Of a stretch of DNA of 45,150 bases, positions 16,997-25,180 are shown piece by piece. A model generated the notes under the pieces. The model worked only from the letters and a program-made list of their open reading frames with translations. It searched no databases and was not told where the DNA came from. The first letter of the stretch is position 1. Each line of letters opens with the position of its first letter. This DNA is from Sphingomonas sp. (GTDB lineage: Bacteria > Pseudomonadota > Alphaproteobacteria > Sphingomonadales > Sphingomonadaceae), in NCBI GenBank assembly GCA_002707985.1, contig PAOI01000025.1, positions 20,924 to 66,073 on the forward strand. The letters are read 5' to 3'. A program made the translations under genes and the position numbers.

Positions 16997-17336
16997 GGGC
17001 ATATGGTCAGGTCGAGGCCCCAAATGGCGATAAAAGCATTGGAGGTCAGCAGGCTACAGCCGAAAGATTCATCGGATAAAGTGGTCGAGGCTTGCACCTT
17101 CAAATCCAGGGCTCGGGAAATACCCAGATTTTTCGCTCAAGGAAGTTCGACTAGTGTCGGTACGGCTGCGGCAACAAGTGGGCCGATTACAGTCTGACCG
17201 CTATTGGACAAGGTGCGGAGCCAAGCGGAACGCTTTTCCGGATGAATTGGTGTGTGGAAACCTGCTCGTTCAGATACGGCAGGGAATGAATAACCCAGAC
17301 GTGGATTGGTACAGCCAGTCGGCAATTCTCCTTGCA

Positions 17337-18962
17337 TCAAACCCGCGCGAATAGTGCTGGAGGCGCCTGGATCGGAGCTTCATCTCTTAGACGGGAAGAG
17401 TCCGTATTCGGGTCCTGCGCAGCTACGACCAGCGGTAAGCGAATTTCTGCCACTGCTCCGCCACGCGGACGGTTTCGAATTGCGAACGTTCCGCCATGCT
17501 TGTCGATCGCGCTCCGGCAGATGGTGAGGCCGAGACCCATTCCGTGGATCTTGGTAGTCTGGAATGGCTCGAGCAGCCGGTCCAGCGTCGCCTCGCTCCA
17601 GCCGGTGCCGCGGTCGGAAACCGATATCAGAACCTCGTCGCCCTCAATGCCGGAGGCTATAGTGACGACCCGGTTGCTCACATCTGTTTCAGCCATCGCC
17701 TGTAAACCGTTCGTCACGAGATTGACGATTACCTGTTGAATCAGGATCGCGTCACCCAGAACGGCAGCGTCGGGCGCGCTAAGCCGAAAAGAAACGCGCC
17801 CGCCATGCTCGGCTGCGTCGCGCTGAAGCAGCGGCTCCATGCTGGCGATCAGACCGTCGGGCACGAGGCGTGTAAACTCGTGCCGCGCAGCTCCCGTAAG
17901 CTCGCGCACGCTGCCGATAACAGCATGGACATGGTCGACTGCCTCGACGACCATCCGAAGCGCGTGCTGCGCCTCGGCGAGGTCGGGCTGGGGACGGTCG
18001 AGCCACCGGCTACATGCCCCCGCGTAGCTGCGCACCGCAGCGAGCGGCTGATTGATTTCGTGCGCGATCGCGGCAGACATCTGGGCGAGGATCGTCGCGC
18101 GCTGCGCACGATCGAGCTCCGCGCGCATTGCCTCGACGGTGGTCGCCAGGCGATTGTGCTCGGTCATGTCGAGGATGGTAGCGGTTACCCGATCGAGAGG
18201 TCCCTCGGCCGGGATGCCGATCGCGATGATCACGTCGAGCTCATCGCCATTGTGCTTGTGCACGCGCGCCTCGGTCTGGAACAGGGGGCGTCGTTGGTCG
18301 AGTGCGAGCAGGAGTTCGCCGAAGCTTGCCTCGCTCTCGGTCAGCAGGGCTTCCAGTCGGGGGAAGAGCATGCGCCTGCTCGGCACTTCCAGCAGGCGCA
18401 GTGCCGTTTCGTTCGCGTTGACGGTTCGGACCAGCCGGCGCATCTGCGCGGTGAATTCGGGATGCGCGGCGATGTGGCCGCGCAGATCGACGATGCCGGT
18501 GGCGCGGAGCGCCGCGATCGCCTGTTCGACCGGGCGGAAGTCGTTTTCCCAGAAGCCGATGGGAAGCTTGTCGACCGTTTCCCGATACCGAGTTACGCTG
18601 TAACGAAATGTCACAAATGCGTGGCGAAGGCGCAGGATCAACAGGGTGGTCACCGCATTGGCGGCAAGGCTCACCACCATCCTGACAGCCGGATTGAGCC
18701 CGGGTTGGGGCAGGTGATTGCAAGAGAAGCTGGCGAGCGTCAGTGCTGCGCAGATACAGCTCCAGGGCACGATAGCGCCGCTGCGCGATCCGCTGCCGAT
18801 GAGCAGCAGCGGAAGCACGTACAGAACCGCGATCGCGCTTCCGAGAACCGTGAATGTATCGAGTGCGAAAATACATGTGATCAGACCCGCTGCAACGATC
18901 CCGCGCTGTGCCGTCGCGGATGCGCGGAATGGCGGCGGGACAGTTAGGCCAGGACCGTTCAT
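17337..18962 (-). CDS. Membrane sensor histidine kinase with PAS-like region
   Basis: The 541-residue kinase starts with hydrophobic segments (GIVAAGLITCIFALDTFTVL and following) over about the first 130 residues, consistent with four or more membrane helices. A PAS-like region follows (ANETALRLLEVPSRRMLFPR, then a DMTEHNR linker). The HisKA box AAIAHEINQPLAAVRSY has its phospho-histidine near residue 300, and the ATPase has its N-box NLVTNGLQAM near 415, SDRGTGWSE and GMGLGLTICRS. HEINQPL is typical of the FixL/DctB group. I prefer ATG 18962 to the longest ORF (19163) because the latter would overlap the lipoprotein gene and precedes the first helix by 90 residues of unlikely composition. 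No response regulator is adjacent, so its partner is unknown. Confidence 0.87.
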   Translation of the reverse strand: MNGPGLTVPPPFRASATAQRGIVAAGLITCIFALDTFTVLGSAIAVLYVLPLLLIGSGSRSGAIVPWSCICAALTLASFSCNHLPQPGLNPAVRMVVSLAANAVTTLLILRLRHAFVTFRYSVTRYRETVDKLPIGFWENDFRPVEQAIAALRATGIVDLRGHIAAHPEFTAQMRRLVRTVNANETALRLLEVPSRRMLFPRLEALLTESEASFGELLLALDQRRPLFQTEARVHKHNGDELDVIIAIGIPAEGPLDRVTATILDMTEHNRLATTVEAMRAELDRAQRATILAQMSAAIAHEINQPLAAVRSYAGACSRWLDRPQPDLAEAQHALRMVVEAVDHVHAVIGSVRELTGAARHEFTRLVPDGLIASMEPLLQRDAAEHGGRVSFRLSAPDAAVLGDAILIQQVIVNLVTNGLQAMAETDVSNRVVTIASGIEGDEVLISVSDRGTGWSEATLDRLLEPFQTTKIHGMGLGLTICRSAIDKHGGTFAIRNRPRGGAVAEIRLPLVVAAQDPNTDSSRLRDEAPIQAPPALFARV

Positions 18963-19035
18963 GCCGGCAGAATGACGCTCTTCGCCGCCTTGGAAAAGAC
19001 CCGGACCGGGTCGAAGCTCACCCCACTTTCGGGGG

Positions 19036-19593
19036 CTAGGTGCCTTCCAACGAGCGAAGCAATTCGGCGTAGCGCGTCTGAAGGAAACCAGGCAACTCAC
19101 GCGGCGGGCAAAAGCGGAAGCGGGCACTATAGCGATCTGTCGCCAGCGTGAAGGTGAGAGCATCCGCCACCGAGATTACCTGCCGTTCGGTGGTGCGGGG
19201 GCCATCGCCTGCGGCGGTGTCGATGCACGACTGGTCGAGCGTGTAGCGCTCGCCATCGTGCGAGAGGATTTGCGCACGACAGGCGTGCGTTGCCGACCCG
19301 CTGAGACCGCTCCCATCGTAGACGCGGATCGCGGCGTTCGGCGGGTCGCCGCAAGTGGCACCTTCCTGCACATAGATGCCGGGCTTTAGCGGCAGCACGC
19401 CTCCAGGCCGGTCGGCGATGCTCTCTTCGGGCGGCTCGGGCTCCCCTACGGTAGTTGATGGCGGCGCGGCAGAATCGGCCGTGCCGCTATTTTGAACGTC
19501 CGCGGCCTCTGTATTCGGCTGCGGCGGACCCGCCCCGCCATCGCAGGCGGCCAGTAGCGCAGCTGGAAGCAGTGCCAAAAGATAGCCTCTCAC
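19036..19593 (-). CDS. Small lipoprotein of unknown function
   Basis: The 185-residue protein has a short signal peptide ending in the lipobox LLAAC, with Cys17 as the acylation site. A Pro/Glu/Thr-rich linker of about 45 residues follows, then a folded domain with cysteines in GATCGDP, THACRAQI and DQSCIDT. GTG 19593 is chosen over the ORF start at 19620 because GGGAG lies six bases before it and the signal peptide then has a normal length. The residue after Cys is Asp, which in enterobacteria would favour inner-membrane retention; this rule may not hold here. The domain begins LKPGIYVQEGATCGDPPNAAI, similar to small secreted sphingomonad proteins of unknown role. It lies upstream of the histidine kinase on the same strand. 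Confidence 0.72.
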   Translation of the reverse strand: MRGYLLALLPAALLAACDGGAGPPQPNTEAADVQNSGTADSAAPPSTTVGEPEPPEESIADRPGGVLPLKPGIYVQEGATCGDPPNAAIRVYDGSGLSGSATHACRAQILSHDGERYTLDQSCIDTAAGDGPRTTERQVISVADALTFTLATDRYSARFRFCPPRELPGFLQTRYAELLRSLEGT

Positions 19594-19767
19594 GGACAAC
19601 TCCCGGAAAGTGATTGCCAAGAAGCTTCCAATTCAGCCCCTCGGGCGAACATTTCTTGTCGGTTCTATGCATGGCCCGCACTTCCGCAGCCCCCTCTTTT
19701 GGGTGGGTTCGCCGCATCCCCCGCGCATGCTAGCGCTATCGTCGTTGCTAACGAAGGGGCGAAGGCA

Positions 19768-22700
19768 GTGGCGTGCGACTGGTCGCAGTCGTTAAGGGGG
19801 CGTTCGCTCGCATTGCTTGTGAGCGTGGTCTGCGCCGCCTTGCTTATGGTGACGTTGCCCGCCACGGCGCAGGATCTGCCGCCCACGCTGTCGTACTTTA
19901 AACATCGCAGCTGGACAGGTGAAGACGGTGTGCCCGGCGCGGTACACGCGATCGCACAGACGCCGGATGGGTTTCTGTGGATCGGCACCGGTCGCGGGCT
20001 GTACCGGTTCGATGGCGTCACGTTCGAGAAGGCTGGCTTCGCGCCGGGCTCGCGGCTGGAAAATGCCGGCGTGTCCAAACTGATCGTTGGGCGGGACGGA
20101 ACCCTGTGGGCCGGGCTGTTCGACGGCGCGGGCGTGGCGGTGTTGCGCGGCGGACAATTGCACGACACGGGCATGCCCGATCCGCCGATGATGATCACGG
20201 ACCTGGCCGAGGGACGTGACGGCAGCATCTGGGCGGTTTGGGGCGGGCTCGACAATCGCCTGACCCGCTACGCCGATGGGCGCTGGCAGAAAATGGACGC
20301 GGTGTCGCGTCTGCCCTCGGGACAGATCATCGGGATCGTCGTGGATGCCGGGGGGACGCTGTTCGTTTCGCTTACCGCGCGTAGCGGGAGCGGAGGGGTG
20401 CTCGCCTATCTTCCGCCGGGCGCGCGCCAATTCCGGCGAAGTCCCCATCGACAATTGGCGACGGCGAGCCTCGCGCGCGATCGCGCGGGGCGGCTTTGGG
20501 CGGCGGGGCGGACCGGAACCTATCCCCTGGATCCTTACGACGATGGCAGTGTCTCCGGGGCGGCGTTTCACGCGGCCGTGCCGGGCTTGCGGATTGCAGC
20601 AATCACCTTCGATCGCTGGGGCGGCATCTGGGGCGCCACGCGCACGGTCGGCGTTTTTCACATCGCGGCGCCGTGGGAGCGATCGGAAGTCGAACGATTC
20701 ACCGCCGCCGACGGCCTGAGCGCAGACAGTGCCCGCTCCCTGCTGGTCGATCGCGAAGGAACGGTGTGGATCGGCACCGGGGAAGGGCTCGATCAGTTCC
20801 GGCGAGTCCGGGTGGTGCCGGAGGCTGGCGTCGAAGCCGACATCGTCCACGGCAACATCATGGCAAATGGCGATGGCGGCCCCGGCTATGTTACGTCGCA
20901 CGGGCGCCTGTTCATCATCCGTGGAAGCGACCGACCCCGCATGATCCTGCGCGGCTTTTCTCCGGAAAGCGTGATTTGCCCGGCGCGAACAGGCGGTGTG
21001 TGGCTGGGGGAGCCATCTTCCGTCCGGCGGATCGGGCCGGAGGGGCAGGTGCGGGGGCAATGGCGATCAGCGAATGTCTACAACTGCCTTGAGGACCGCC
21101 GCGGCCGCCTGTGGCTCGCAACCGGTGCCGGTCTGCAGCTGCTGGAGGCCGGGCGAATCCGGACGTTGCATGGTGCGCTTGTCAAAGGCGACGTGTGGGA
21201 CATGGCGCTCGATCCCGATTACGATCTTGCCTTCAGCCTCAATCAGACCGGCCTCGTGCGTGTGCGCGATCTTGCGATGACATATCTTGCGCCCGAACGG
21301 CTCGCGATCGGCCCGATCGGGGCGATGGCTTCTGATTCGCATGGCCTCTACGTCAGCGGCGCTCGGGGTATATTGAGGATTCGGGGCAATCGAATTGCCA
21401 GGATTGATGCCGCGCGCGCGCCATGGCTCGCCGATGCGCGCGCGATGATGCGGACACCCGACGGAGAGACCTGGGTTCTGAACGAGGACGGTATTTCGGT
21501 TGTGTCCAGTGCGGAACTGGATCGCGGCTTCGACGATCCCTCGGCCGTGATGACCCGGCGACTGTTCGACAGGCGTGACGGGTTGCCCGGCGGGCCGCAG
21601 CATATTGGTTTTCGTGGCGGACAGCTTGCGGCGAGCAGCGACGGAACCCGCTGGTTCGCCACGTCGTCGGGGCTCGTCCGCGTCGTTCGTCCTGGGGACA
21701 TCGATCGAACGCCACCACCGGTGGCGATCCGAATGCTTTCCGGCGGCGGAATGGAGATCCGCGACCCGGAAAGTTCGGTACTGCCCAAAGGAACGCGGAC
21801 GGTGACGATTGCCTATTCGGGCCTGAGTCTCGCGGTGCCAGAGCGCGTGCGGTTCCGGTATCGGCTGGAGGGTATCGACGACGACTGGGTCGATCCCGGC
21901 GCGCGGCGCGAAGCCTATTACGCGAACCTTTCGCCCGGAACATACCGGTTCCAGGTGATTGCCGCGAGCGATACCGGCGTGTGGAATCGCGAAGGAGCCG
22001 TGGCGAGCTTCACGATCCCGCCGACCTTCCTTGAAAGCCGCATCTTCCATTTCATGCTGCTTCTCGGCGCGGTTCTGCTGCTCTGGCTCGCATATTCGCT
22101 TCGAATGCAGGTCGTCACCGCGCGGGTGCGGCTGCGCATGACCGAGCGGCTGCGGGAGCGCGAGCGCATTTCGCGCGATTTGCACGACACGTTTCTGCAA
22201 TCGGTTCAGGCGCTGATCCTGCGGGTCCAGCTTGCCGTTGACGAACTCCCGCGCGGCGCCCGTTCGCGCGGCGCGCTTGAGGATGCGCTCGATCAGGCGG
22301 ATCAGGTGATGGCAGAGGGTCGCGAGCGTCTGCACGATCTGCGTGCGTCCCGACAGGCGAGTGCGATCGAAATAGCGTTGCGCGACTTGATTGAGCGGCA
22401 GAACTTCGACTCTCGCGTCGAAAGCTGTGTCGTAATTTCCGGTGAGCCGCGCCCGCTGCATCCGCTTCTTGGAGCGGAGGCTGTGAACATCGCACGCGAA
22501 GCGCTGTTCAATGTCTTGCGCCATGCAGGTGCCGATCGTGTCGAAGTTCTGGTCTGGTTCGACCTGCATCAGTTCGTTGTGCGCGTTCGAGACAATGGGA
22601 TCGGCATCGATCCCGACGTGCTCCGCGCCGGTGGGCGTACCGGGCATTTCGGATTTGCCGGAATGCGTGAACGTGCTCGGGGCGTGGGCGGCGAATTGGC

Positions 22701-22815
22701 GATCGAGGCCGCACCGGGCGGCGGGACCGACGTGACGTTCGCGGTGCCCGCCGCGCTTGCCTATCGATCTGCCGACGCTCCCCGTCGGCGTTTCCGGATT
22801 CGCCGACGTGACTGA
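19768..22815 (+). CDS. Two-component sensor kinase with beta-propeller sensor (Reg_prop, Y_Y_Y, HisKA_3)
   Basis: The 1015-residue product begins with a signal peptide (cleavage near TLPATAQ). It then has about 600 residues of Reg_prop repeats (phrases such as TPDGFLWIGTGRGLYRFDG, GTVWIGTGEGLDQF), a Y_Y_Y domain near 670-750 (RFRYRLEGIDDDWVDPGARR), a membrane helix near 760-780, and a NarX-type kinase with ISRDLHDTFLQ (His near 805) and a C-terminal ATPase (GHFGFAGMRERA, PGGGTDVTFAVP). It is full length for periplasmic propeller sensors, many of which sense carbohydrates or envelope signals. GTG 19768, preceded by GAAGG, is chosen rather than 19699. It overlaps the following NarL-type regulator by eight bases, so the two form a classic pair. 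Confidence 0.92.
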   Translation: MACDWSQSLRGRSLALLVSVVCAALLMVTLPATAQDLPPTLSYFKHRSWTGEDGVPGAVHAIAQTPDGFLWIGTGRGLYRFDGVTFEKAGFAPGSRLENAGVSKLIVGRDGTLWAGLFDGAGVAVLRGGQLHDTGMPDPPMMITDLAEGRDGSIWAVWGGLDNRLTRYADGRWQKMDAVSRLPSGQIIGIVVDAGGTLFVSLTARSGSGGVLAYLPPGARQFRRSPHRQLATASLARDRAGRLWAAGRTGTYPLDPYDDGSVSGAAFHAAVPGLRIAAITFDRWGGIWGATRTVGVFHIAAPWERSEVERFTAADGLSADSARSLLVDREGTVWIGTGEGLDQFRRVRVVPEAGVEADIVHGNIMANGDGGPGYVTSHGRLFIIRGSDRPRMILRGFSPESVICPARTGGVWLGEPSSVRRIGPEGQVRGQWRSANVYNCLEDRRGRLWLATGAGLQLLEAGRIRTLHGALVKGDVWDMALDPDYDLAFSLNQTGLVRVRDLAMTYLAPERLAIGPIGAMASDSHGLYVSGARGILRIRGNRIARIDAARAPWLADARAMMRTPDGETWVLNEDGISVVSSAELDRGFDDPSAVMTRRLFDRRDGLPGGPQHIGFRGGQLAASSDGTRWFATSSGLVRVVRPGDIDRTPPPVAIRMLSGGGMEIRDPESSVLPKGTRTVTIAYSGLSLAVPERVRFRYRLEGIDDDWVDPGARREAYYANLSPGTYRFQVIAASDTGVWNREGAVASFTIPPTFLESRIFHFMLLLGAVLLLWLAYSLRMQVVTARVRLRMTERLRERERISRDLHDTFLQSVQALILRVQLAVDELPRGARSRGALEDALDQADQVMAEGRERLHDLRASRQASAIEIALRDLIERQNFDSRVESCVVISGEPRPLHPLLGAEAVNIAREALFNVLRHAGADRVEVLVWFDLHQFVVRVRDNGIGIDPDVLRAGGRTGHFGFAGMRERARGVGGELAIEAAPGGGTDVTFAVPAALAYRSADAPRRRFRIRRRD

Positions 22816-23446
22816 GCAGACAACCCTCCGCGTCCTCGTCGCCGACGACCATGCCATCCTGCGCGAGGGAATTGTCGCAGTGATCGAACGCCAGCAGGAT
22901 ATGACCGTCGTGGCCGAGGCGTCGGACGGTGCGGCAGCCGTCCGGTTGTTCAAGGAGCAACGCCCCGACATCGTGCTGATGGATCTTCAGATGCCGCAGC
23001 TCGATGGCATCGCAGCCGTCGAGCAGATTCGCGCCGAAGCGACCGACGCGACGATCCTTGTGCTGACCACCTATGCCGACCAGGTCCAGGCGACGCGTGC
23101 GCTTCGCGCCGGAGCCGCGGGATATGTTCTGAAAAGTTGCATCCGCAAGGATCTGGTCGGCGCCATTCGCACCGTGTTTGCGGGTCGCCCGGTGATCAGT
23201 CCGGAAATCCGCGAGCCCGACGCCGGTGCCGGTAGCAGGCGGCTCACCGCGCGTCAGATCGACATACTCGAATTGGTCGCCGCGGGGCAGCAGAACAAGT
23301 GCATTGCGTGGCGGCTCTCGCTTTCTCCGGAAACCGTGAAGGGCCATCTCAAGCAGATCTTCGCGAAGTTGGGCGTGGAAGACCGTACGCAGGCCGTTAT
23401 CGTGGCGACCCGGAAAGGATTTATCGGGCTGCGTCGGGAGCTTTAG
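22808..23446 (+). CDS. NarL/LuxR-type response regulator
   Basis: The 212-residue protein has a receiver domain (VLVADDH, phospho-acceptor Asp59 in VLMDLQMP, GAAGYVLKS) and a LuxR-type helix-turn-helix (LTARQIDILELVAAGQQNKC, SLSPETVKGHLKQIFAKLGV). GTG 22808 overlaps the kinase stop; the ORF could start at TTG 22757, which is less likely. It is the cognate regulator of the propeller kinase just upstream. It is closely similar to the regulator at 38555-39190, especially around KGHLKQIFAKLG versus KGHMKAIFAKLG, suggesting duplicated systems with related DNA sites. A conserved lysine pair near the receiver end (LKSCIRKDL) is intact. Confidence 0.92.
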   Translation: MTEQTTLRVLVADDHAILREGIVAVIERQQDMTVVAEASDGAAAVRLFKEQRPDIVLMDLQMPQLDGIAAVEQIRAEATDATILVLTTYADQVQATRALRAGAAGYVLKSCIRKDLVGAIRTVFAGRPVISPEIREPDAGAGSRRLTARQIDILELVAAGQQNKCIAWRLSLSPETVKGHLKQIFAKLGVEDRTQAVIVATRKGFIGLRREL

Positions 23447-23463
23447 AAAGCGCGTTCGCGCGG

Positions 23464-23763
23464 TCAGACGAAACGCGGAATCGGTCCCCGCTGCGGCGTC
23501 TGATCGGGCAGCGCCACCTCGGTCGCATCGACATAGCACCAGCCCCAGCCTTCGGGCGGATCATATCCCTCGATAATCGGATGCCCCGTCGCCTGAAAAT
23601 GCGCGCGCGCGTGGCGATGCGGCGAATCATCGCAACATCCGACATGCCCACATTCGCGGCAGAGCCTGAGATGCACCCAGGGGCTGCCGATGCGAAGACA
23701 TTCTTCGCAACCGCGCGCACTTGGGGCGACATCTCGGATGCGGGCGATGTGTGTGCAGGGCAT
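23464..23763 (-). CDS. UBP-type zinc finger protein
   Basis: The 99-residue protein carries a zf-UBP domain. The ligand pattern is CTH at residues 3-5, CEEC near 19-22, CREC near 35-38, CC near 43-44, then DSPHRHARAHFQATGHP with three or more histidines. In eukaryotes this fold binds the free C-terminal Gly-Gly of ubiquitin. In bacteria stand-alone copies are widespread and their ligand is unknown, since ubiquitin is absent. The start is supported by GGGAG six bases upstream of ATG 23763. It is convergent with the response regulator gene and divergent from the exported hydrolase gene, with which it shares a 399-base upstream region holding three copies of a repeated motif. Confidence 0.88.
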   Translation of the reverse strand: MPCTHIARIRDVAPSARGCEECLRIGSPWVHLRLCRECGHVGCCDDSPHRHARAHFQATGHPIIEGYDPPEGWGWCYVDATEVALPDQTPQRGPIPRFV

Positions 23764-23917
23764 TGGGATCTCCCAAATCCTGGAATTGTTGAGAGCATTG
23801 CATGTATCTGCGCCGCGGCTGCGGAGGTGATGCCCGAACCGCTTTGAGATTGGCGCCCCGGAAGAAAAATAGGCGGTTCGGCGGTCGGTGATCGCCGATC
23901 GCAGCCGGCGTGTATAT

Positions 23918-23967
23918 CATACGATGGTTGAGCGCGCTTCGGTCCGAGCAGCCGGACTATACGATGG
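23918..23967 (+). promoter_or_regulatory. Direct repeat YATACGATGG, two copies 40 bp apart
   Basis: CATACGATGG at 23918-23927 and TATACGATGG at 23958-23967 are in the same orientation toward the exported hydrolase; the identical core extends to ATACGATGGTT. The 40-base period is close to four helical turns, so two proteins would bind the same face. A third copy lies inverted at 24039-24048 and a fourth before the operon at 36416. Confidence 0.5.
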
Positions 23968-23989
23968 TTTCCGTTCCAATGGCGCGCCT

Positions 23990-24008
23990 CCCGCGCCTCC
24001 GGCGCGGG
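23990..24008. repeat. Perfect 8-bp inverted repeat (hairpin)
   Basis: CCCGCGCC (23990-23997) and GGCGCGGG (24001-24008) form a perfect stem with loop TCC. It lies between motif copies two and three, 155 bases before the hydrolase start, and could be a terminator, an attenuator or an operator. No T-run follows. Confidence 0.4.
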
Positions 24009-24038
24009 CGCGTGCCGTCTCGGGCGCTCGATGGCATC

Positions 24039-24048
24039 CCTTCGTATG
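24039..24048 (-). promoter_or_regulatory. Third, inverted copy of the YATACGAWGG motif
   Basis: On the minus strand this reads CATACGAAGG, one base different from the copy at 23918. It points toward the zinc-finger gene, so the three sites could serve both divergent genes. Confidence 0.35.
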
Positions 24049-24162
24049 GTAACCCGCAGTCGTCCTTTGGTTTAGATCGGTATCGAACGGGCACCAGGAT
24101 GCGCTTGCACCAGCACGCATCCCGCCCGGGTCCGCCGCCGCGACAGCCAAAGGGACACGAAG

Positions 24163-25143
24163 ATGACTCAACCCGACTTTCTCCTATCGCGCCGCGGCCT
24201 GATCGCCGGTTCGGCGGTCGCTGCTTCGGTGGCCTGCCTTCCTCGTTCGGTACTGGCCGGAATAACGGTCGGTTCCTCATTTCAAAATGGAGTTACGCGC
24301 ATGAGCAGCGGTTTTGTCACGACTCAGGACGGCACCCAGATTTTTTACAAGGATTGGGGGCCGCGCGACGCGCAACCCATCGTTTTTCACCATGGTTGGC
24401 CGCTCTCGTCCGATGACTGGGACGCCCAGATGCTGTTCTTCCTTGCGAACGGCTATCGTGTCGTCGCGCACGACCGGCGTGGGCACGGGCGCTCGTCGCA
24501 AGTGAGCACCGGCAACGATATGGATCATTATGCCGCCGATGCATCGGCAGTGGCCGAGCATCTCGACCTGCGGAACGCCGTGCACATCGGCCATTCGACC
24601 GGTGGCGGCGAAGTCGCACGCTATGTCGCACGCCATGGTCAGCCGCAGGGGCGCGTGGCCAAGGCGGTGCTGGTCAGCGCGGTGCCGCCGCTGATGCTGA
24701 AAACCGAGGCAAACCCGGACGGGCTTCCGATGGAGGTGTTCGACGGCATCCGCGCCGGGCTTGCCGCCAATCGCGCCCAGCTGTTCGTCGATTTCCCGAC
24801 CGGGCCGTTCTACGGCTTCAACCGCCCGGGCGCGACCGTGTACCAAGGCGTCATCGACAATTGGTGGCGCCAGGGGATGATGGGCGGCGCGCTGGCGCAA
24901 TATGAAGGCATCAAGGCCTTTTCCGAAACGGATCAGACCGAGGATCTCAAGGCAATTACCGTGCCGACGCTTGCCATGCAGGGCGACGATGATCAGGTCG
25001 TTCCCTACAAGAACGCAGTGGTGCGGCAGGGTGAGCTTCTGCGCAACAGCGAAACCAAGATCTATCCGGGTTTCCCGCACGGCATGCTCACGACCCATGC
25101 CGATGTGATCAATCCCGACCTGCTGGCATTTGTCCGCAAGTAA
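24163..25143 (+). CDS. Tat-exported alpha/beta hydrolase (non-heme haloperoxidase type)
   Basis: The 326-residue protein begins with a twin-arginine leader ([19 protein letters not shown]). An alpha/beta hydrolase of the cofactor-free haloperoxidase group follows: [25 protein letters not shown], nucleophile Ser near 145 in [10 protein letters not shown], Asp in [11 protein letters not shown] near 275, and His near 306 in FPHGML. Such enzymes are esterases or perhydrolases that can halogenate through peracids. An internal ATG at 24301, eight bases after GGAG, would give a 280-residue cytosolic form that aligns with the start of the paralogue at 34896-35714; the leader thus looks like an added module. 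It follows a long control region with three motif copies. Convergent with the second propeller kinase. Confidence 0.9.
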   Translation: MTQPDFLLSRRGLIAGSAVAASVACLPRSVLAGITVGSSFQNGVTRMSSGFVTTQDGTQIFYKDWGPRDAQPIVFHHGWPLSSDDWDAQMLFFLANGYRVVAHDRRGHGRSSQVSTGNDMDHYAADASAVAEHLDLRNAVHIGHSTGGGEVARYVARHGQPQGRVAKAVLVSAVPPLMLKTEANPDGLPMEVFDGIRAGLAANRAQLFVDFPTGPFYGFNRPGATVYQGVIDNWWRQGMMGGALAQYEGIKAFSETDQTEDLKAITVPTLAMQGDDDQVVPYKNAVVRQGELLRNSETKIYPGFPHGMLTTHADVINPDLLAFVRK

Positions 25144-25154
25144 GTCTGCTCGGG

Positions 25155-25180
25155 CGGAGGGCGGCTATGGCTGCCCTCCG
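25155..25180. terminator. Bidirectional terminator-like hairpin overlapping a stop codon
   Basis: Bases 25155-25165 pair with 25170-25180 (11 bp, one G-U) around loop TATG. It lies between the exported hydrolase stop (25143) and the convergent kinase; the right arm is inside the last codons of the kinase gene. Confidence 0.55.

Larger units (their letters stand above)
16805..17336. other. About 530 bp without a convincing gene
   Basis: No open frame here has a recognisable product, a credible ribosome site and normal codon use together. The stretch appears less GC-rich than its surroundings from about 17020 on, with A/T patches such as AAATACCCAGATTTTTC. It contains one strong GC hairpin (16976-16996). 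It may be a decayed gene or element, or simply spacer between two regions; I see no transposase or integrase motif in any frame. Confidence 0.5.
23764..24162. other. 399-bp divergent intergenic region with repeated motif and hairpin
   Basis: This gap separates the zinc-finger gene (minus) from the exported hydrolase gene (plus). It holds two tandem copies of ATACGATGGTT exactly 40 bases apart (23919 and 23959), a related inverted copy (24039-24048), and a GC hairpin (23990-24008). No credible coding frame was seen. It is probably a control region. Confidence 0.6.

Noticed and set aside
16805..17336. Possible tRNA, transposase or integrase remnant in the gene-free stretch
   Set aside because: No cloverleaf with TTC-type arm was found, and no frame shows a transposase or integrase motif.
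17736..18947. Plus-strand frame of 403 codons opposite the membrane histidine kinase
   Set aside because: Antisense shadow; no motif, kinase on the minus strand is clear.
21067..22971. Minus-strand frame of 634 codons opposite the first propeller kinase
   Set aside because: Antisense shadow; the kinase domains on the plus strand are clear.
23918..23969. The two direct repeats considered as a CRISPR start
   Set aside because: Only two 11-base repeats with no further regular unit and no cas gene in the window.
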